64,000 nucleotides of DNA, from NCBI RefSeq assembly GCF_029543155.1, contig NZ_JARQXA010000009.1, forward strand, positions 82,014 to 146,013. The letters are read 5' to 3'. This document shows, piece by piece, positions 9,654 through 18,263 of the stretch; the stretch's first letter is position 1; each line of letters opens with the position of its first letter. The stretch is from Sphingomonas sp. HITSZ_GF (lineage in GTDB: Bacteria; Pseudomonadota; Alphaproteobacteria; Sphingomonadales; Sphingomonadaceae). The notes under the pieces were generated by a model. It was not told where the DNA came from and searched no databases. It saw only the letters and a list, made by a program, of their open reading frames with translations. The translations under genes were made by a program, and so were the position numbers.

Positions 9654-10712
9654 TTACTTGCTCGCAAGAACCACGCGCCCGGCGGAATGGGGTTTGGCCA
9701 CGTCGCGCGCCAGCTCCGCAGTGAACCAGCGCAGGTAGCGGCGCACCAGCGGGGTGTCCTTCCGGTCGGCGCCGACGAACACATAATATTTGCCGAAGCT
9801 GTAGGGCTGGAAGGCCGGCTCGCCGCGGCCGATCTCGACCAGTTCGCCGGAATCGAGAAAGGCCTGCCCGACCAGTCCGTTGACCAGCGCGACTCCGCGC
9901 CCGTGCAACGCCGCGTCCAGCGTGAGATGGCCTTGCGACAGGCGCGGGCCGGTCAGGTCGAGATCGTCATAGACGCCGTGCACCGCCAGCCAGTGCGCCC
10001 AGCCATCGAAATCATGCTCGTGGAGCAGCCGGTGGCCGATCAGGTCGGCCGGCGTGCGGATCGGTGCGGCGTCGGCGAGATAGGCGGGGCTGGCCACCGC
10101 GACCACCGCCACGCTCGCCACCTCCTCGCTGTGCACCCCCGCCGGCACCTTCACGCTGGTGCGATAGGCCGGGACGAAGCGGATCTCGATATCGGATTCA
10201 TAGGGCGCGACCGAGATGTTGCGGTCGAGCGAGCGCAGCTCGATCTCGACATCGGGGTGCAGCTTCTCGAACAGCCCCACGCGCCGCGACATCCAGTGCA
10301 ACGCGAAGCCGGGCGCGCAGGAGACGTAGAGATGGTTGTGATAGCCCCGCCGCATCAGATCGATGGTCGAGGCGGCGATCGCGTCCATCGCGGCAGCGAT
10401 CTCGCGGTGATAGCGCCGCGCATCCTGGGTCAGCGCCACGCCCCGCGCCGTGCGCTCGATCAGGCGCGCGCCGGTCCATTGCTCGAGCGTCTTCAAATGC
10501 CGGCTGATCACCGCATGATCGCGCCCCAGGCTGCGCGCGGCCTGGCGGACGCCGCCGAGCCGGGCCACCGCGTCGAACGCCCGCAGCGCCTCGAACGGCG
10601 GAATCGTCTTGCGCGAGGGCGGGTTGTACGCGGCGGTCGGGCGGTCTTCGTCAGGCGTTTCCAAGTCGAGCGTCTCCCGCAACGGTACGCGCCGCCGCTT
10701 CGGGATGGGCAT
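9654..10712 (-). CDS. LysR family transcriptional regulator (GcvA-like)
   Basis: A 352-residue regulator. The winged helix-turn-helix lies around residues 35-95 (FDAVARLGGVRQAARSLG, then AVISRHLKTLEQW), followed by a LysR substrate-binding domain of the GcvA type. The ATG at 10712 overlaps the end of the POT transporter gene by 62 bases; no Met occurs before the HTH if this one is not used, only two TTG codons. It probably reads a peptide or amino acid effector and controls the surrounding catabolic genes through the three dyads noted in this window. Confidence 0.88.
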   Translation of the reverse strand: MPIPKRRRVPLRETLDLETPDEDRPTAAYNPPSRKTIPPFEALRAFDAVARLGGVRQAARSLGRDHAVISRHLKTLEQWTGARLIERTARGVALTQDARRYHREIAAAMDAIAASTIDLMRRGYHNHLYVSCAPGFALHWMSRRVGLFEKLHPDVEIELRSLDRNISVAPYESDIEIRFVPAYRTSVKVPAGVHSEEVASVAVVAVASPAYLADAAPIRTPADLIGHRLLHEHDFDGWAHWLAVHGVYDDLDLTGPRLSQGHLTLDAALHGRGVALVNGLVGQAFLDSGELVEIGRGEPAFQPYSFGKYYVFVGADRKDTPLVRRYLRWFTAELARDVAKPHSAGRVVLASK

Positions 10713-12084
10713 CGCCGAACCGCCGGCTGAAGGGGCGGTAGAGCACGAGGATACAGATCGTGCCGCTGACGCCGATGCCGGCATGTAACAACCAGAAGGC
10801 AGGCGGTTGCAAGGGCTCGTAGAAGCGTCCGAGCCAGCCGGCGAAGATCCCGGCGAGGAACAGGCCGATATAATAGCTGCCGACCATCATCGAGCGGACC
10901 TGCACCGGCGCGACCCGGGCGACCAGCGCGAGTGCCACCGGCGCACAGAGCAGATAGCCCAGGCCGATCACGAAGTGGAAAAGCACCGGCCAGAAGATCG
11001 CCACCCTGCCCGCCCCCGTGCTCCATTCGCCCAGGCTGAGCAGCGCGCAGCCAAGCCCGAAGATCGAGCAGCCCAGCGCCAGCTTGCCGAGTTCGCCCGG
11101 CTCCCCGCCGCGCTTCGCACGGGCGCGCCAGTACCGCATCAGCAGCGGCGCCAGCGCGAGCACCGCGACGGCATCGAGCGACTGGAACCAGGTGACCGGC
11201 ATGTGGAGGCCAAAGCCGATGCCGAGATCGACATGGTCGCGCACCCAGACCGGATAGGTGTTCCAGATCTGCGACTGCACCGTCCAGAAGCTCGCGGTGA
11301 TCAGGATGAGGATCGAGAGCGCCAGCACGGTGCGCCATTCGTCCGCGGTGAGCGGGACCTTGGGAGCGATGCCACGATCGCCGGCCGGCTCGCGCAGATA
11401 GCGCATGCCGCGCAGATAGATGGCGATGCCCAGCAGCATCCCGAAGCCCGCGGCGGTGAAGCCGTAGTGCCAGCCATAAAGCTCACCCAGCGTACCGCAG
11501 ACCAAGGGCGCGAGGAACGCGCCGACGACCACCGAGGTGACATAGAGCGTATAGCCGTCGTCGTGCCGCCGGTCGCCTTCGGGATAGAGTGCGCCCACCT
11601 GCGCAGCGAGATTGCCCTTGAGCAGCCCCGCCCCGGCGATGATCGCAGCGAGCGCCGGCAGGAAGGCTTGCTCGATCGCCATGAGGAAATGCCCGCAGGC
11701 CAGCATGCCGGCGCCGATCAGCACCGCGCGGGTGCGCCCGGTCAGCCTGTCGCCGATCAGTCCGCCGACGATCGGCCCGAAATAGACCAGCGCGACATAG
11801 ATGCCGAACAGCTGCGCCGCGAGCGCCTGGAGCGTGAGCGGGCCGGTGACCGCCTCCAGCCCCGCGCGCAGCGTGGCGAAGCCCCAGACATGCTCGACCA
11901 CGCCCGGCTGGAGCAGATGGCCGGTCATGTAGAGCATCAGCAGCGCCTGCATCCCGTAGAAGGAGAAGCGCTCCCACATCTCGGTCGCGGCGATATAGGT
12001 GAGGCCGCGGGGATGGCCGAACAGATCGGCGCCGGCATCGGGCAGCGCGGCACCCGTCTCGGCAGTTTCGAATGCTGGGGCCAT
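10651..12084 (-). CDS. POT/PTR family proton-dependent oligopeptide transporter
   Basis: A 477-residue inner-membrane protein with about 12-14 helices. The first helix carries the POT signature EMWERFSFYG, and the region around residue 100 has VYFGPIVGGLIGDR, also typical. It would import di- or tripeptides, or similar short amides, with protons. It lies directly upstream of, and overlaps, the LysR gene, and downstream of a TonB receptor. Together these give outer- and inner-membrane uptake steps for the island. Confidence 0.9.
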   Translation of the reverse strand: MAPAFETAETGAALPDAGADLFGHPRGLTYIAATEMWERFSFYGMQALLMLYMTGHLLQPGVVEHVWGFATLRAGLEAVTGPLTLQALAAQLFGIYVALVYFGPIVGGLIGDRLTGRTRAVLIGAGMLACGHFLMAIEQAFLPALAAIIAGAGLLKGNLAAQVGALYPEGDRRHDDGYTLYVTSVVVGAFLAPLVCGTLGELYGWHYGFTAAGFGMLLGIAIYLRGMRYLREPAGDRGIAPKVPLTADEWRTVLALSILILITASFWTVQSQIWNTYPVWVRDHVDLGIGFGLHMPVTWFQSLDAVAVLALAPLLMRYWRARAKRGGEPGELGKLALGCSIFGLGCALLSLGEWSTGAGRVAIFWPVLFHFVIGLGYLLCAPVALALVARVAPVQVRSMMVGSYYIGLFLAGIFAGWLGRFYEPLQPPAFWLLHAGIGVSGTICILVLYRPFSRRFGDAHPEAAARTVAGDARLGNA

Positions 12085-12100
12085 CCAGATGCTCCGACAG

Positions 12101-12133
12101 AAAAAAGGCCCGCCCCGAAGAGCGGGACGGGCC
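12101..12133 (-). terminator. Rho-independent terminator of the TonB receptor gene
   Basis: An 11-base stem with one mismatch (GGCCCGCCCCG against CGGGACGGGCC, loop AAGAG). On the minus strand it is followed by a run of six T. It begins 16 bases after the receptor stop codon. Confidence 0.85.
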
Positions 12134-12148
12134 TGACAGAAAAGAACG

Positions 12149-14290
12149 TCAGAAGTCGTGTGACAAGGCGATGCCGATCGTTCGCGGCTTGGTCCGCGAG
12201 GATTGCTGCCATGCCTGGTACGGATCGACCTGGCGGTTCTCGTTGGTCAGGTTGGTGGCATAGAGTTCCACCTTCACCTGCGAGAAGGTCGCGCCGATGC
12301 GGGCATTCAGCAGCGGCACGGTGTCGGAACACTGGATGCGCGGCACCAGGATCGAGCTGTCCGACGCGCAGGTCTTGTCGCGATAGCTGAAGTCGGCATG
12401 CGCGAAGCCGGCGATGTTCGGCGCAATGTCGAAATCATAGTCCGCCGCGACGCTGAAGGTGACCTCGGGCGCATAGTCGCCGGGGTCGCCCACTTCGACA
12501 TTGGTGGATTCGCCGCTCTGGATGGCGAGCTTGGTCACTTCGCTGTGCGTAAGCGCCGCCATGCCGCTGAGGTGGAAGCCGCGGGTGACCGCCCAGTTCA
12601 GGCTCGCCTCGATGCCGTAGATTTCCAGCTCGCCGATGTTGCGCGTCAGCGAGACGAACCCGCCGCCGCCGTCGAAGTTGAAGAACTGGCCGGTGCGCAG
12701 CGCATCGTCATATTTCGAGTAGAAGGCGTCGATATCGAACTGCAGCGCGCCGCCGGCGGTGATCCCCTTGGTGCCCAGCTCGAAATTGGTCAGCTTTTCC
12801 GGGTTGTACGGTGGCAGGCCGGCCGCGTTGAAGCCGCCCGAACGGAAGCCGCGCGAAATGTTGCCGTAGAGGTTCCATTTCGGGTTGAGCGCATAGGTGA
12901 AATAGAAGCGCGGATCGGTCGACTTGAAGTTCGCCTTCTGCGTGGTCGTGCCGCCGTTCCACTGGGTGACGTCGTCGCTGAACGTCCGCACGCCGGCGCC
13001 GAGCGTCAGCCGCGACGTGATCCGGTACGACAGATCGGCGAAGCCGGACCAGGACTTGGACGTGTCCAGATCCTCATAGACGAACGGATAGGTGCCGCCG
13101 GCATAATAGGAGATGCCGGTGTCGTAGAGGTCCGAGCGCGCATCGCGATAATAGACGCCGACGGTATATTGCAGCGGGCCGCTGCCCGAGGACGTCAGCC
13201 GCAGTTCCTGGGTGAACTGCCGGGCGCGATCGTGGATGCCGTCATAGCCCTCATTCTCGACGGTGTAGGGCGTGCCCGGGCCGGCGATATAGGTGGTGTA
13301 ATAGTCGCGATTGAGCCGGACATAGCTGCTCGAGCTGGTGATCGTCGCGAAATCGAGATGATAGTTGGCGGTGAGGTTATAGATCCACGCCCGATCCTTG
13401 CGGCTCGGCAGCAAGTCATAGTCCGGGCTCACCGGCACCGGGCGGGTGCGATCCGGATTCTCATAGTCGATGCCGAACTCGCTGCTCATCCGGTACAGGC
13501 CGATCGTGCCGGTCATGTCGAAATCGCTGCTCGGCTTGAACAGGATCTTGCCGCGGAAATTGCGGATGTTCTGGTTGTTGCCGTTCTTGATGCCGGCCGC
13601 GGGCTGATCGATCCAGCCGCCGCCGTCCTCGAGATTGCCGGCAACGCGCACGGCAAGCACATCGGTGACGATCGGGATGCTCAAGGCACCCGAGAGCCGC
13701 AGATTGTCGCTGCCCTGATCGATCAGCGAATAGTCCGCCTTGGCGAACCCGGTGACCTCCTTGAGATCGGGGTCCTTGGTGACGAAGCGCACCGTGCCCG
13801 TCATCGCGCCCTGGCCGTAGAGCGTGCCCTGCGGCCCCTTGAGCACTTCGATCCGATCGATATCGAGCATGCGCAGATCGACCTGGCGGAAGCCGCCGGT
13901 CAGCGTGACCGGCACTTCGTCCATATAGGTGGCGACCATCGCATCGGAGCCGCGAATATTGGCGGCGCCGCGCAGGAACACCTGGCTCGAACCCGGGCCG
14001 TCATAGCGCAGGACCAGGCCGGGCACGGCATAGGAGAATTGCTGCAGATCGCTGATCCCGCGATCGGCGATCGCGTCCGCGCTCATCGTGTTGATCGCCA
14101 CCGGCACGTCGATCAGCCGCTGCTCGCGCTTCTGCGCGGTAACGAAGATCTCGGTTTCGCCGGCGGCCTGTCCGGTCTCCGCAGCGGGAGCCGGCGTGCC
14201 CGCATCCTGGGCAAAGGCCGGCGCGGAAGCCATCGCAAGCGCGAGGCCAGATACGGTACAAAGACGGTGACCCAGAGTGTTCAGTCTCAT
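12149..14290 (-). CDS. TonB-dependent outer membrane receptor
   Basis: A 713-residue receptor. The signal peptide ends at AFAQ (about residue 28). A TonB-box-like ETEIFVTAQKR follows, then the plug domain (RMLDIDRIEVLKGPQGTLYG), and a beta-barrel ending in a terminal Phe (LSHDF), as outer membrane proteins do. An ATG at 14290 is used because the signal peptide begins there. It would take up a larger oligomer across the outer membrane. It has its own operator-like dyad 80 bases upstream and a terminator after it. Confidence 0.92.
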   Translation of the reverse strand: MRLNTLGHRLCTVSGLALAMASAPAFAQDAGTPAPAAETGQAAGETEIFVTAQKREQRLIDVPVAINTMSADAIADRGISDLQQFSYAVPGLVLRYDGPGSSQVFLRGAANIRGSDAMVATYMDEVPVTLTGGFRQVDLRMLDIDRIEVLKGPQGTLYGQGAMTGTVRFVTKDPDLKEVTGFAKADYSLIDQGSDNLRLSGALSIPIVTDVLAVRVAGNLEDGGGWIDQPAAGIKNGNNQNIRNFRGKILFKPSSDFDMTGTIGLYRMSSEFGIDYENPDRTRPVPVSPDYDLLPSRKDRAWIYNLTANYHLDFATITSSSSYVRLNRDYYTTYIAGPGTPYTVENEGYDGIHDRARQFTQELRLTSSGSGPLQYTVGVYYRDARSDLYDTGISYYAGGTYPFVYEDLDTSKSWSGFADLSYRITSRLTLGAGVRTFSDDVTQWNGGTTTQKANFKSTDPRFYFTYALNPKWNLYGNISRGFRSGGFNAAGLPPYNPEKLTNFELGTKGITAGGALQFDIDAFYSKYDDALRTGQFFNFDGGGGFVSLTRNIGELEIYGIEASLNWAVTRGFHLSGMAALTHSEVTKLAIQSGESTNVEVGDPGDYAPEVTFSVAADYDFDIAPNIAGFAHADFSYRDKTCASDSSILVPRIQCSDTVPLLNARIGATFSQVKVELYATNLTNENRQVDPYQAWQQSSRTKPRTIGIALSHDF

Positions 14291-14369
14291 CGCTAACCCC
14301 CAAGCTTTGTTGCAGTACGGAGACTGTTGCGCACTCCGGAAGGTGAAAAGGCGCGTAGAGGGTCCTTCG

Positions 14370-14388
14370 TGGTGCGCGCGGGGCACCA
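14370..14388. promoter_or_regulatory. Operator-like dyad, copy B (TGGTGC-N7-GCACCA)
   Basis: A perfect six-base dyad with a 7-base spacer, starting 80 bases before the TonB receptor ATG. It sits inside a longer perfect hairpin (16-base arms, 14360-14398). That hairpin could also end nylC-like transcription, although no clear T run follows on the minus strand. It has the same arms as copy C and nearly the same as copy A. Confidence 0.6.
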
Positions 14389-14411
14389 CGAAGGACCCGG
14401 AGAGGGCGCGC

Positions 14412-15812
14412 TCAGCGCCGGACCTGCTTGATGCCGGTCTGCACCCACTCGCCGGGGTTGATCACCAGCTTTCCCTTGGTCGCGAAGTCGAGGACCATCG
14501 GGTAGCGCCCCGGCACGGCGAACCGGCCGCCGTCATAGGGCAGCAGCTCCACCGGCTTGTCCATCGGCACGTTGAAGGCGGCGCGCCCGACCGCCTGGCC
14601 GAACAATTTGCCATCCTGCAGGGTGACCTTCACCGTGACGAAGTTGGAGAAGCGATAGTCGCCCACATAGCTTGCCAGCGTCTTGGCGGGCACGGGCGGC
14701 TGCGGCGCGATCACCGGTAGTGCCGGCTGCGGCGGCACCGATGCGAGCACCGCATCCCAGGCCAGCTCGCTGGCGATCGAGCCGATCTCGACGCTGTTGA
14801 GCGCGCCGGGCACCGTGAGATCGGGCGCATCGATCTCGCCGGTGGTGATGGCGTAGAGCGTGTCGCCGTCCGATCCGGTGGCAAAGGGCTGGATGCTGCG
14901 GCCCATCGCGGTGTGGACCTGGATTGCCAGCCGCTGGAGTTCGGCGGGCTCCATCTTCTGGTTGATCGCGACCAGCGTCACCGTGGTGTTGCGCAACCTG
15001 CCGCTCTCCGTGCCCCAGCCGGCCTTGCGGCTCTCGGGCAGGTTGCGCAGCAGATCGTCGACGCGGATGTCCTTGGGCCAGCTCGGATCGCGGTAGCAGG
15101 CGGCCGGATGGCCTTCGCGATCGGTGACCAGCCCATAGGCGTTGACCACGGAGAACACCGCGATCTTGAGCGCGCCGATCTGCTTGAACGCCCCGCCCTG
15201 CCCGGAATGCGCCTTGCACCCGAAGAAATCGCCGGTGCGCGTCATGCTGCCGGCACCGGCTGCGCCGTTGCGGAAAACGCCCGGCTCGCGCGCACGATAG
15301 GCTGCCTGGGCAAGCTTCTTGTCGGGATAGATCTCGTTCAGCCGCCGGTCGCCATAATCGAAGATGATCGCGCCCACCGCCACGGCGATCGAATCCCAGC
15401 GCCCGGTGTTGCGCCCCTCGTCCTTGAGTGCGGTGGCGACGGCAGTCGTCGCTTCGAGGCCATAGGCAGAGCCGCCGGCGAACACGACGGTATCGATGTC
15501 GTAGCTCGAATAGCCAAGGCGGACGAGATCGGTGTTCACCGTGCCCGGCGCCCCGCCGCGCACATCGACCGCCGCCAGCACCTTCTTGTCGAAGCTGAAC
15601 ACCGTCACCCCGGTCGGCCCCTCGCGATAGGAAGCGCTGCCGACCTTGAGCGCAGGCCAGTCGAAACGCATCTCGGTGCCGCCGCCGTTGAGGACCGGGA
15701 CGAGATCCGCCTGCGAATCCGGTGGCGTCGGCGCGGGCGTCTGGGCGATCGCAGGGGCCGCTCCCATCAACAGACAGGTGACAAGCGCGGCGACGCCAGT
15801 GCGATGCTTCAT
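14412..15812 (-). CDS. NylC-like endo-type amide hydrolase, peptidase S58 family
   Basis: A 466-residue exported N-terminal-nucleophile hydrolase (signal peptide ending AIAQ, residue 24). The core matches NylC, the 6-aminohexanoate-oligomer endohydrolase, over its full length as I recall it: EGPTGVTV, AVDVRGGA, AGGSAYGLE, IYPDKKL, and QPFATGSDGDTL with D315 and D317. The self-cleavage site is RNTTV, N275/T276, so Thr276 becomes the nucleophile as in NylC. Unlike NylC it has a signal peptide and an extra C-terminal beta domain (about residues 375-466, DUF3471-like). DmpA/BapA-type peptidases are the other family branch; the Thr nucleophile favours NylC. Confidence 0.85.
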   Translation of the reverse strand: MKHRTGVAALVTCLLMGAAPAIAQTPAPTPPDSQADLVPVLNGGGTEMRFDWPALKVGSASYREGPTGVTVFSFDKKVLAAVDVRGGAPGTVNTDLVRLGYSSYDIDTVVFAGGSAYGLEATTAVATALKDEGRNTGRWDSIAVAVGAIIFDYGDRRLNEIYPDKKLAQAAYRAREPGVFRNGAAGAGSMTRTGDFFGCKAHSGQGGAFKQIGALKIAVFSVVNAYGLVTDREGHPAACYRDPSWPKDIRVDDLLRNLPESRKAGWGTESGRLRNTTVTLVAINQKMEPAELQRLAIQVHTAMGRSIQPFATGSDGDTLYAITTGEIDAPDLTVPGALNSVEIGSIASELAWDAVLASVPPQPALPVIAPQPPVPAKTLASYVGDYRFSNFVTVKVTLQDGKLFGQAVGRAAFNVPMDKPVELLPYDGGRFAVPGRYPMVLDFATKGKLVINPGEWVQTGIKQVRR

Positions 15813-15894
15813 AAGTTCCGACCCTTCCCTTTTGATCTAACGCGGCAGTCTGCGTCAGAAATCGCGGGCTCACATATGCAAAAAAGGTTCTGGC

Positions 15895-15913
15895 TGGTGC
15901 ATTGGATGCACCA
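15895..15913. promoter_or_regulatory. Operator-like dyad, copy C (TGGTGC-N7-GCACCA)
   Basis: A perfect 19-base dyad (8-base arms, 3-base centre) in the divergent region between nylC-like and paiB-like genes. It begins 83 bases before the nylC-like ATG and ends 111 bases before the paiB-like ATG. It has the same arms as copy B and fits T-N11-A. Confidence 0.6.
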
Positions 15914-16023
15914 CGGGCCCCGATCGGCGAGACTGGTGCGGGCCAGACACCAGCGGGGGCGGCATTGGCACTTTAGGGCAGACATGCCGGTGCTAAGTTT
16001 CCCGCTCCGGACCTGTCGAGGAT

Positions 16024-16659
16024 ATGATGGCCGATACCCCAAAGCCGGCGGCACCGGCGCTTTACCGCCCCGATGCCTATGCCGCGCTCGCGCCCGAGCG
16101 GATCGTCGATGACTATCCCTTCGCCACCCTGCTCTCGCCCGATCTGCACGCCACGGCGACGCCGATCCTGTTCGAACGCGACGACCGTACCACGCTGATC
16201 GGGCACCTCGCGCGCCGCGGCAGCCATGCCCAGGCGATGCAGACGGGCGACCGCGTGCTGGCGATCTTCGCCGGGCCGCATGCCTATATCTCGCCGCGCT
16301 GGTATGCCGAGAAGCCCGAGGTGCCGACCTGGGACTATGTCGCCACCCATGTCCGCGGCCGGCTGGAAGTGATCGACGACGATGCCGGGCAGGTCGAGAT
16401 CCTGCGCCGCACGATCGACCGCATGGAAGCGGACGCGGAGCATCCGTGGACGATCGACGACGCGCAGGAGGGCCGGGTCGCCTTCCTGCTGCCGCTGATC
16501 CGCTCTTTCCGTATCCATATCGACAGCATCGAAGGCTCGACCAAGCTGAGCCAGCGCCATCCGGCGGGGGACCGGGAGCGAGTGGTGGCGGCGCTGCGGG
16601 CGCGCCGCGAACCCAGCCTGGCCGACTATATCGCTGCCGACCTGGCGGGGGCGCTATGA
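16024..16659 (+). CDS. PaiB-like FMN-binding protein
   Basis: A 211-residue member of the PaiB/FMN-binding split-barrel family, with the conserved N-terminal YRPDAYAA, the GPHAYISPRWY block, VPTWDYVATHVRG, and the C-terminal IEGSTKLSQ. Members were described as negative regulators of sporulation and protease genes in Bacillus, but they bind flavin and may be enzymes. GAGGA precedes the ATG pair; 16027 is an equally good start. It begins a three-gene operon whose members all overlap. Confidence 0.88.
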   Translation: MMADTPKPAAPALYRPDAYAALAPERIVDDYPFATLLSPDLHATATPILFERDDRTTLIGHLARRGSHAQAMQTGDRVLAIFAGPHAYISPRWYAEKPEVPTWDYVATHVRGRLEVIDDDAGQVEILRRTIDRMEADAEHPWTIDDAQEGRVAFLLPLIRSFRIHIDSIEGSTKLSQRHPAGDRERVVAALRARREPSLADYIAADLAGAL

Positions 16660-17570
16660 TCGCGATCCTGGGCTGCGGCCTGATCGGCGAGAGCTGGGCC
16701 GGCCTGATGACCGCCTATGGCCATGACGTGATCCTGTGGGACCCGGCCGGGGCAGCGCTCGTCGGAATAGAAGAGCGCATCGCCCGGCTCCGCGCCGAAG
16801 TCGTTGCGGCCGGCGGCGGCATGGCGCGCGGCGAAGGGCATGTCCGTATCGCACCCACGCTTGCGGAAGCGGTTCGCGATGCACGCTGGATCCAGGAGAA
16901 TGCACCCGAAAAGATTGCGCTCAAGCATGACCTGTATCGGCAGATCGAGGCAGCGAATGCCGTGGTGCCGATCGCCAGCAGCACCTCGTCGCTCACCTGG
17001 TCGGAGCTGTCCCCCGCCCTGCGCGATCCCGGTCGGCTGCTCACCGCGCATCCCTTCAATCCGCCGCACCTGATGCCGCTGGTGGAAATCTACGCGCCGG
17101 ATGCGGCACTGCGTGACCGGGCCGTGGATTTCTATACCGGGCTCGGCCGCGAAGCGGTGACGCTGAAGAAGGATGCGGTGGGGCATATCGCCAACCGCCT
17201 GGCTTCGGCCCTTTGGCGCGAGGCCGTGCATCTGGTTGCCGAGGGCATTGCCGATGTCGAGACGGTCGATCGTGCGCTCGTCCACGGCCCCGGGCTGCGC
17301 TGGTCGGTGATCGGCGCGCACATGGCCTATCACCTGGGCGGCGGCCCGGGCGGGATCCGGGCCTATCTCGAGCATCTCGGACCCAGCCAGCAGCGCCGCT
17401 GGGAGAGTCTCGGCGCGCCGAGCCTCACGCCGGAGGTCTGCACGCTGCTGATCGAGGGGGTGGAGGCGGAGGCTGCCGGCCGCGCGCTGCCGGAGATCGC
17501 CGCGGCGCGAGACCGCGCCCTGGTCCGCGCGCTCGCCGTGCGCCGTGAAGGCGAAAATGATGAAGTTTGA
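16656..17570 (+). CDS. 3-hydroxyacyl-CoA/L-carnitine dehydrogenase family oxidoreductase
   Basis: A 304-residue NAD-dependent dehydrogenase with an N-terminal Rossmann fold (GCGLIG at residues 6-11), the catalytic His in AHPFNPPHLMPLVE, and the C-terminal GHIANRLASALWREA helix. Length and pattern are closest to L-carnitine dehydrogenase and L-gulonate 3-dehydrogenase rather than fatty acid oxidation enzymes. It overlaps the PaiB-like stop (ATGA) and the next gene by 14 bases. The substrate is probably a small 3-hydroxy acid and cannot be named. Confidence 0.8.
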   Translation: MIAILGCGLIGESWAGLMTAYGHDVILWDPAGAALVGIEERIARLRAEVVAAGGGMARGEGHVRIAPTLAEAVRDARWIQENAPEKIALKHDLYRQIEAANAVVPIASSTSSLTWSELSPALRDPGRLLTAHPFNPPHLMPLVEIYAPDAALRDRAVDFYTGLGREAVTLKKDAVGHIANRLASALWREAVHLVAEGIADVETVDRALVHGPGLRWSVIGAHMAYHLGGGPGGIRAYLEHLGPSQQRRWESLGAPSLTPEVCTLLIEGVEAEAAGRALPEIAAARDRALVRALAVRREGENDEV

Positions 17571-18243
17571 AAGCCGGCCACGCATCGCGCTCATCCACGC
17601 GCTCAGCGATTCCATCGCGCCCTGCCATGCCGCCTTCGCGCGGATCTGGCCCGAAGCCTATTGCTTCGACCTGCTCGACACCTCGCTGTCCCAGGATCGC
17701 GCGGCGATCGGACAGCTGGACGCATCGATCATGCGCCGGGTCCAGGCGCTGGCGGACTATGCCGAAGCCAGCAGCGGCGAGGCCGGCGCCACGCGCGCGC
17801 TGCTGTTCACCTGCTCGGCATTCGGGCCGGCGATCGAATCCGTGCAACGGCTCACGCGCCTGCCGGTCTTCAAGCCGAACGAGGCGGCCTTTGCCGATGC
17901 GGTGGCGTCAGCTTCCTCCATCGGGCTGGTCGTCACGTTCGAAGCTTCGCTCGATGCGCTGGCCGAGGAACTGCGCAACCATGCCGAGATCGCCGGAAAG
18001 CCAATTGCAGTGCATGCGGTTGTCGCAACCGGCGCTCTCGCCGCGCTGCAAGCCGGGGACAGCGAGCGTCACGATATCCTTGCCGCGGAGGCTGCGGCGA
18101 CCTTGCACGCCGCAGAGGTCATCGTGCTGGGGCAGTTTTCGCTGGCCAGAGCCGCACCGATAGTCGAGCGCCGCACGGCGAAACGGGTAATCACGACGCC
18201 AGGCGCGGCCGTGCACACGCTTCGGCGTCGCCTGGTTGGCTAA
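17557..18243 (+). CDS. Asp/Glu racemase superfamily protein with one family cysteine
   Basis: About 228 residues with the aspartate/glutamate racemase fold pattern: ALIHALSDS at the start, FTCSAFG carrying the first catalytic cysteine, and LPVFKPNEAAF. The second catalytic cysteine, normally in a late GC(T/S)-type loop, is replaced in VIVLGQFSLARA. A one-cysteine site is known in arylmalonate decarboxylase-like members, so this may not be a racemase. The start is at ATG 17557 or 17560 behind GAAGG; a GTG at 17545 is less likely. Last gene of its operon. Confidence 0.7.
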   Translation: MMKFESRPRIALIHALSDSIAPCHAAFARIWPEAYCFDLLDTSLSQDRAAIGQLDASIMRRVQALADYAEASSGEAGATRALLFTCSAFGPAIESVQRLTRLPVFKPNEAAFADAVASASSIGLVVTFEASLDALAEELRNHAEIAGKPIAVHAVVATGALAALQAGDSERHDILAAEAAATLHAAEVIVLGQFSLARAAPIVERRTAKRVITTPGAAVHTLRRRLVG

Positions 18244-18263
18244 CCCGTGCTTGATTGAGAAGG

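Noticed and set aside
12203..14296. Very long open frame opposite the TonB receptor, and similar long frames opposite or within other genes (for example 39-1127, 4279-5550, 48449-51181)
   Set aside because: They lie on the other strand or frame of well-recognised genes, are rich in Arg, Ala and Gly with no family motif, and reflect high GC content with few stop codons.
14360..14398. Perfect 16-base hairpin read only as a nylC-like terminator
   Set aside because: No T run follows on the minus strand, and its centre is a shared operator-like dyad at a fixed distance from the receptor start, so a regulatory reading is preferred; both could be true.
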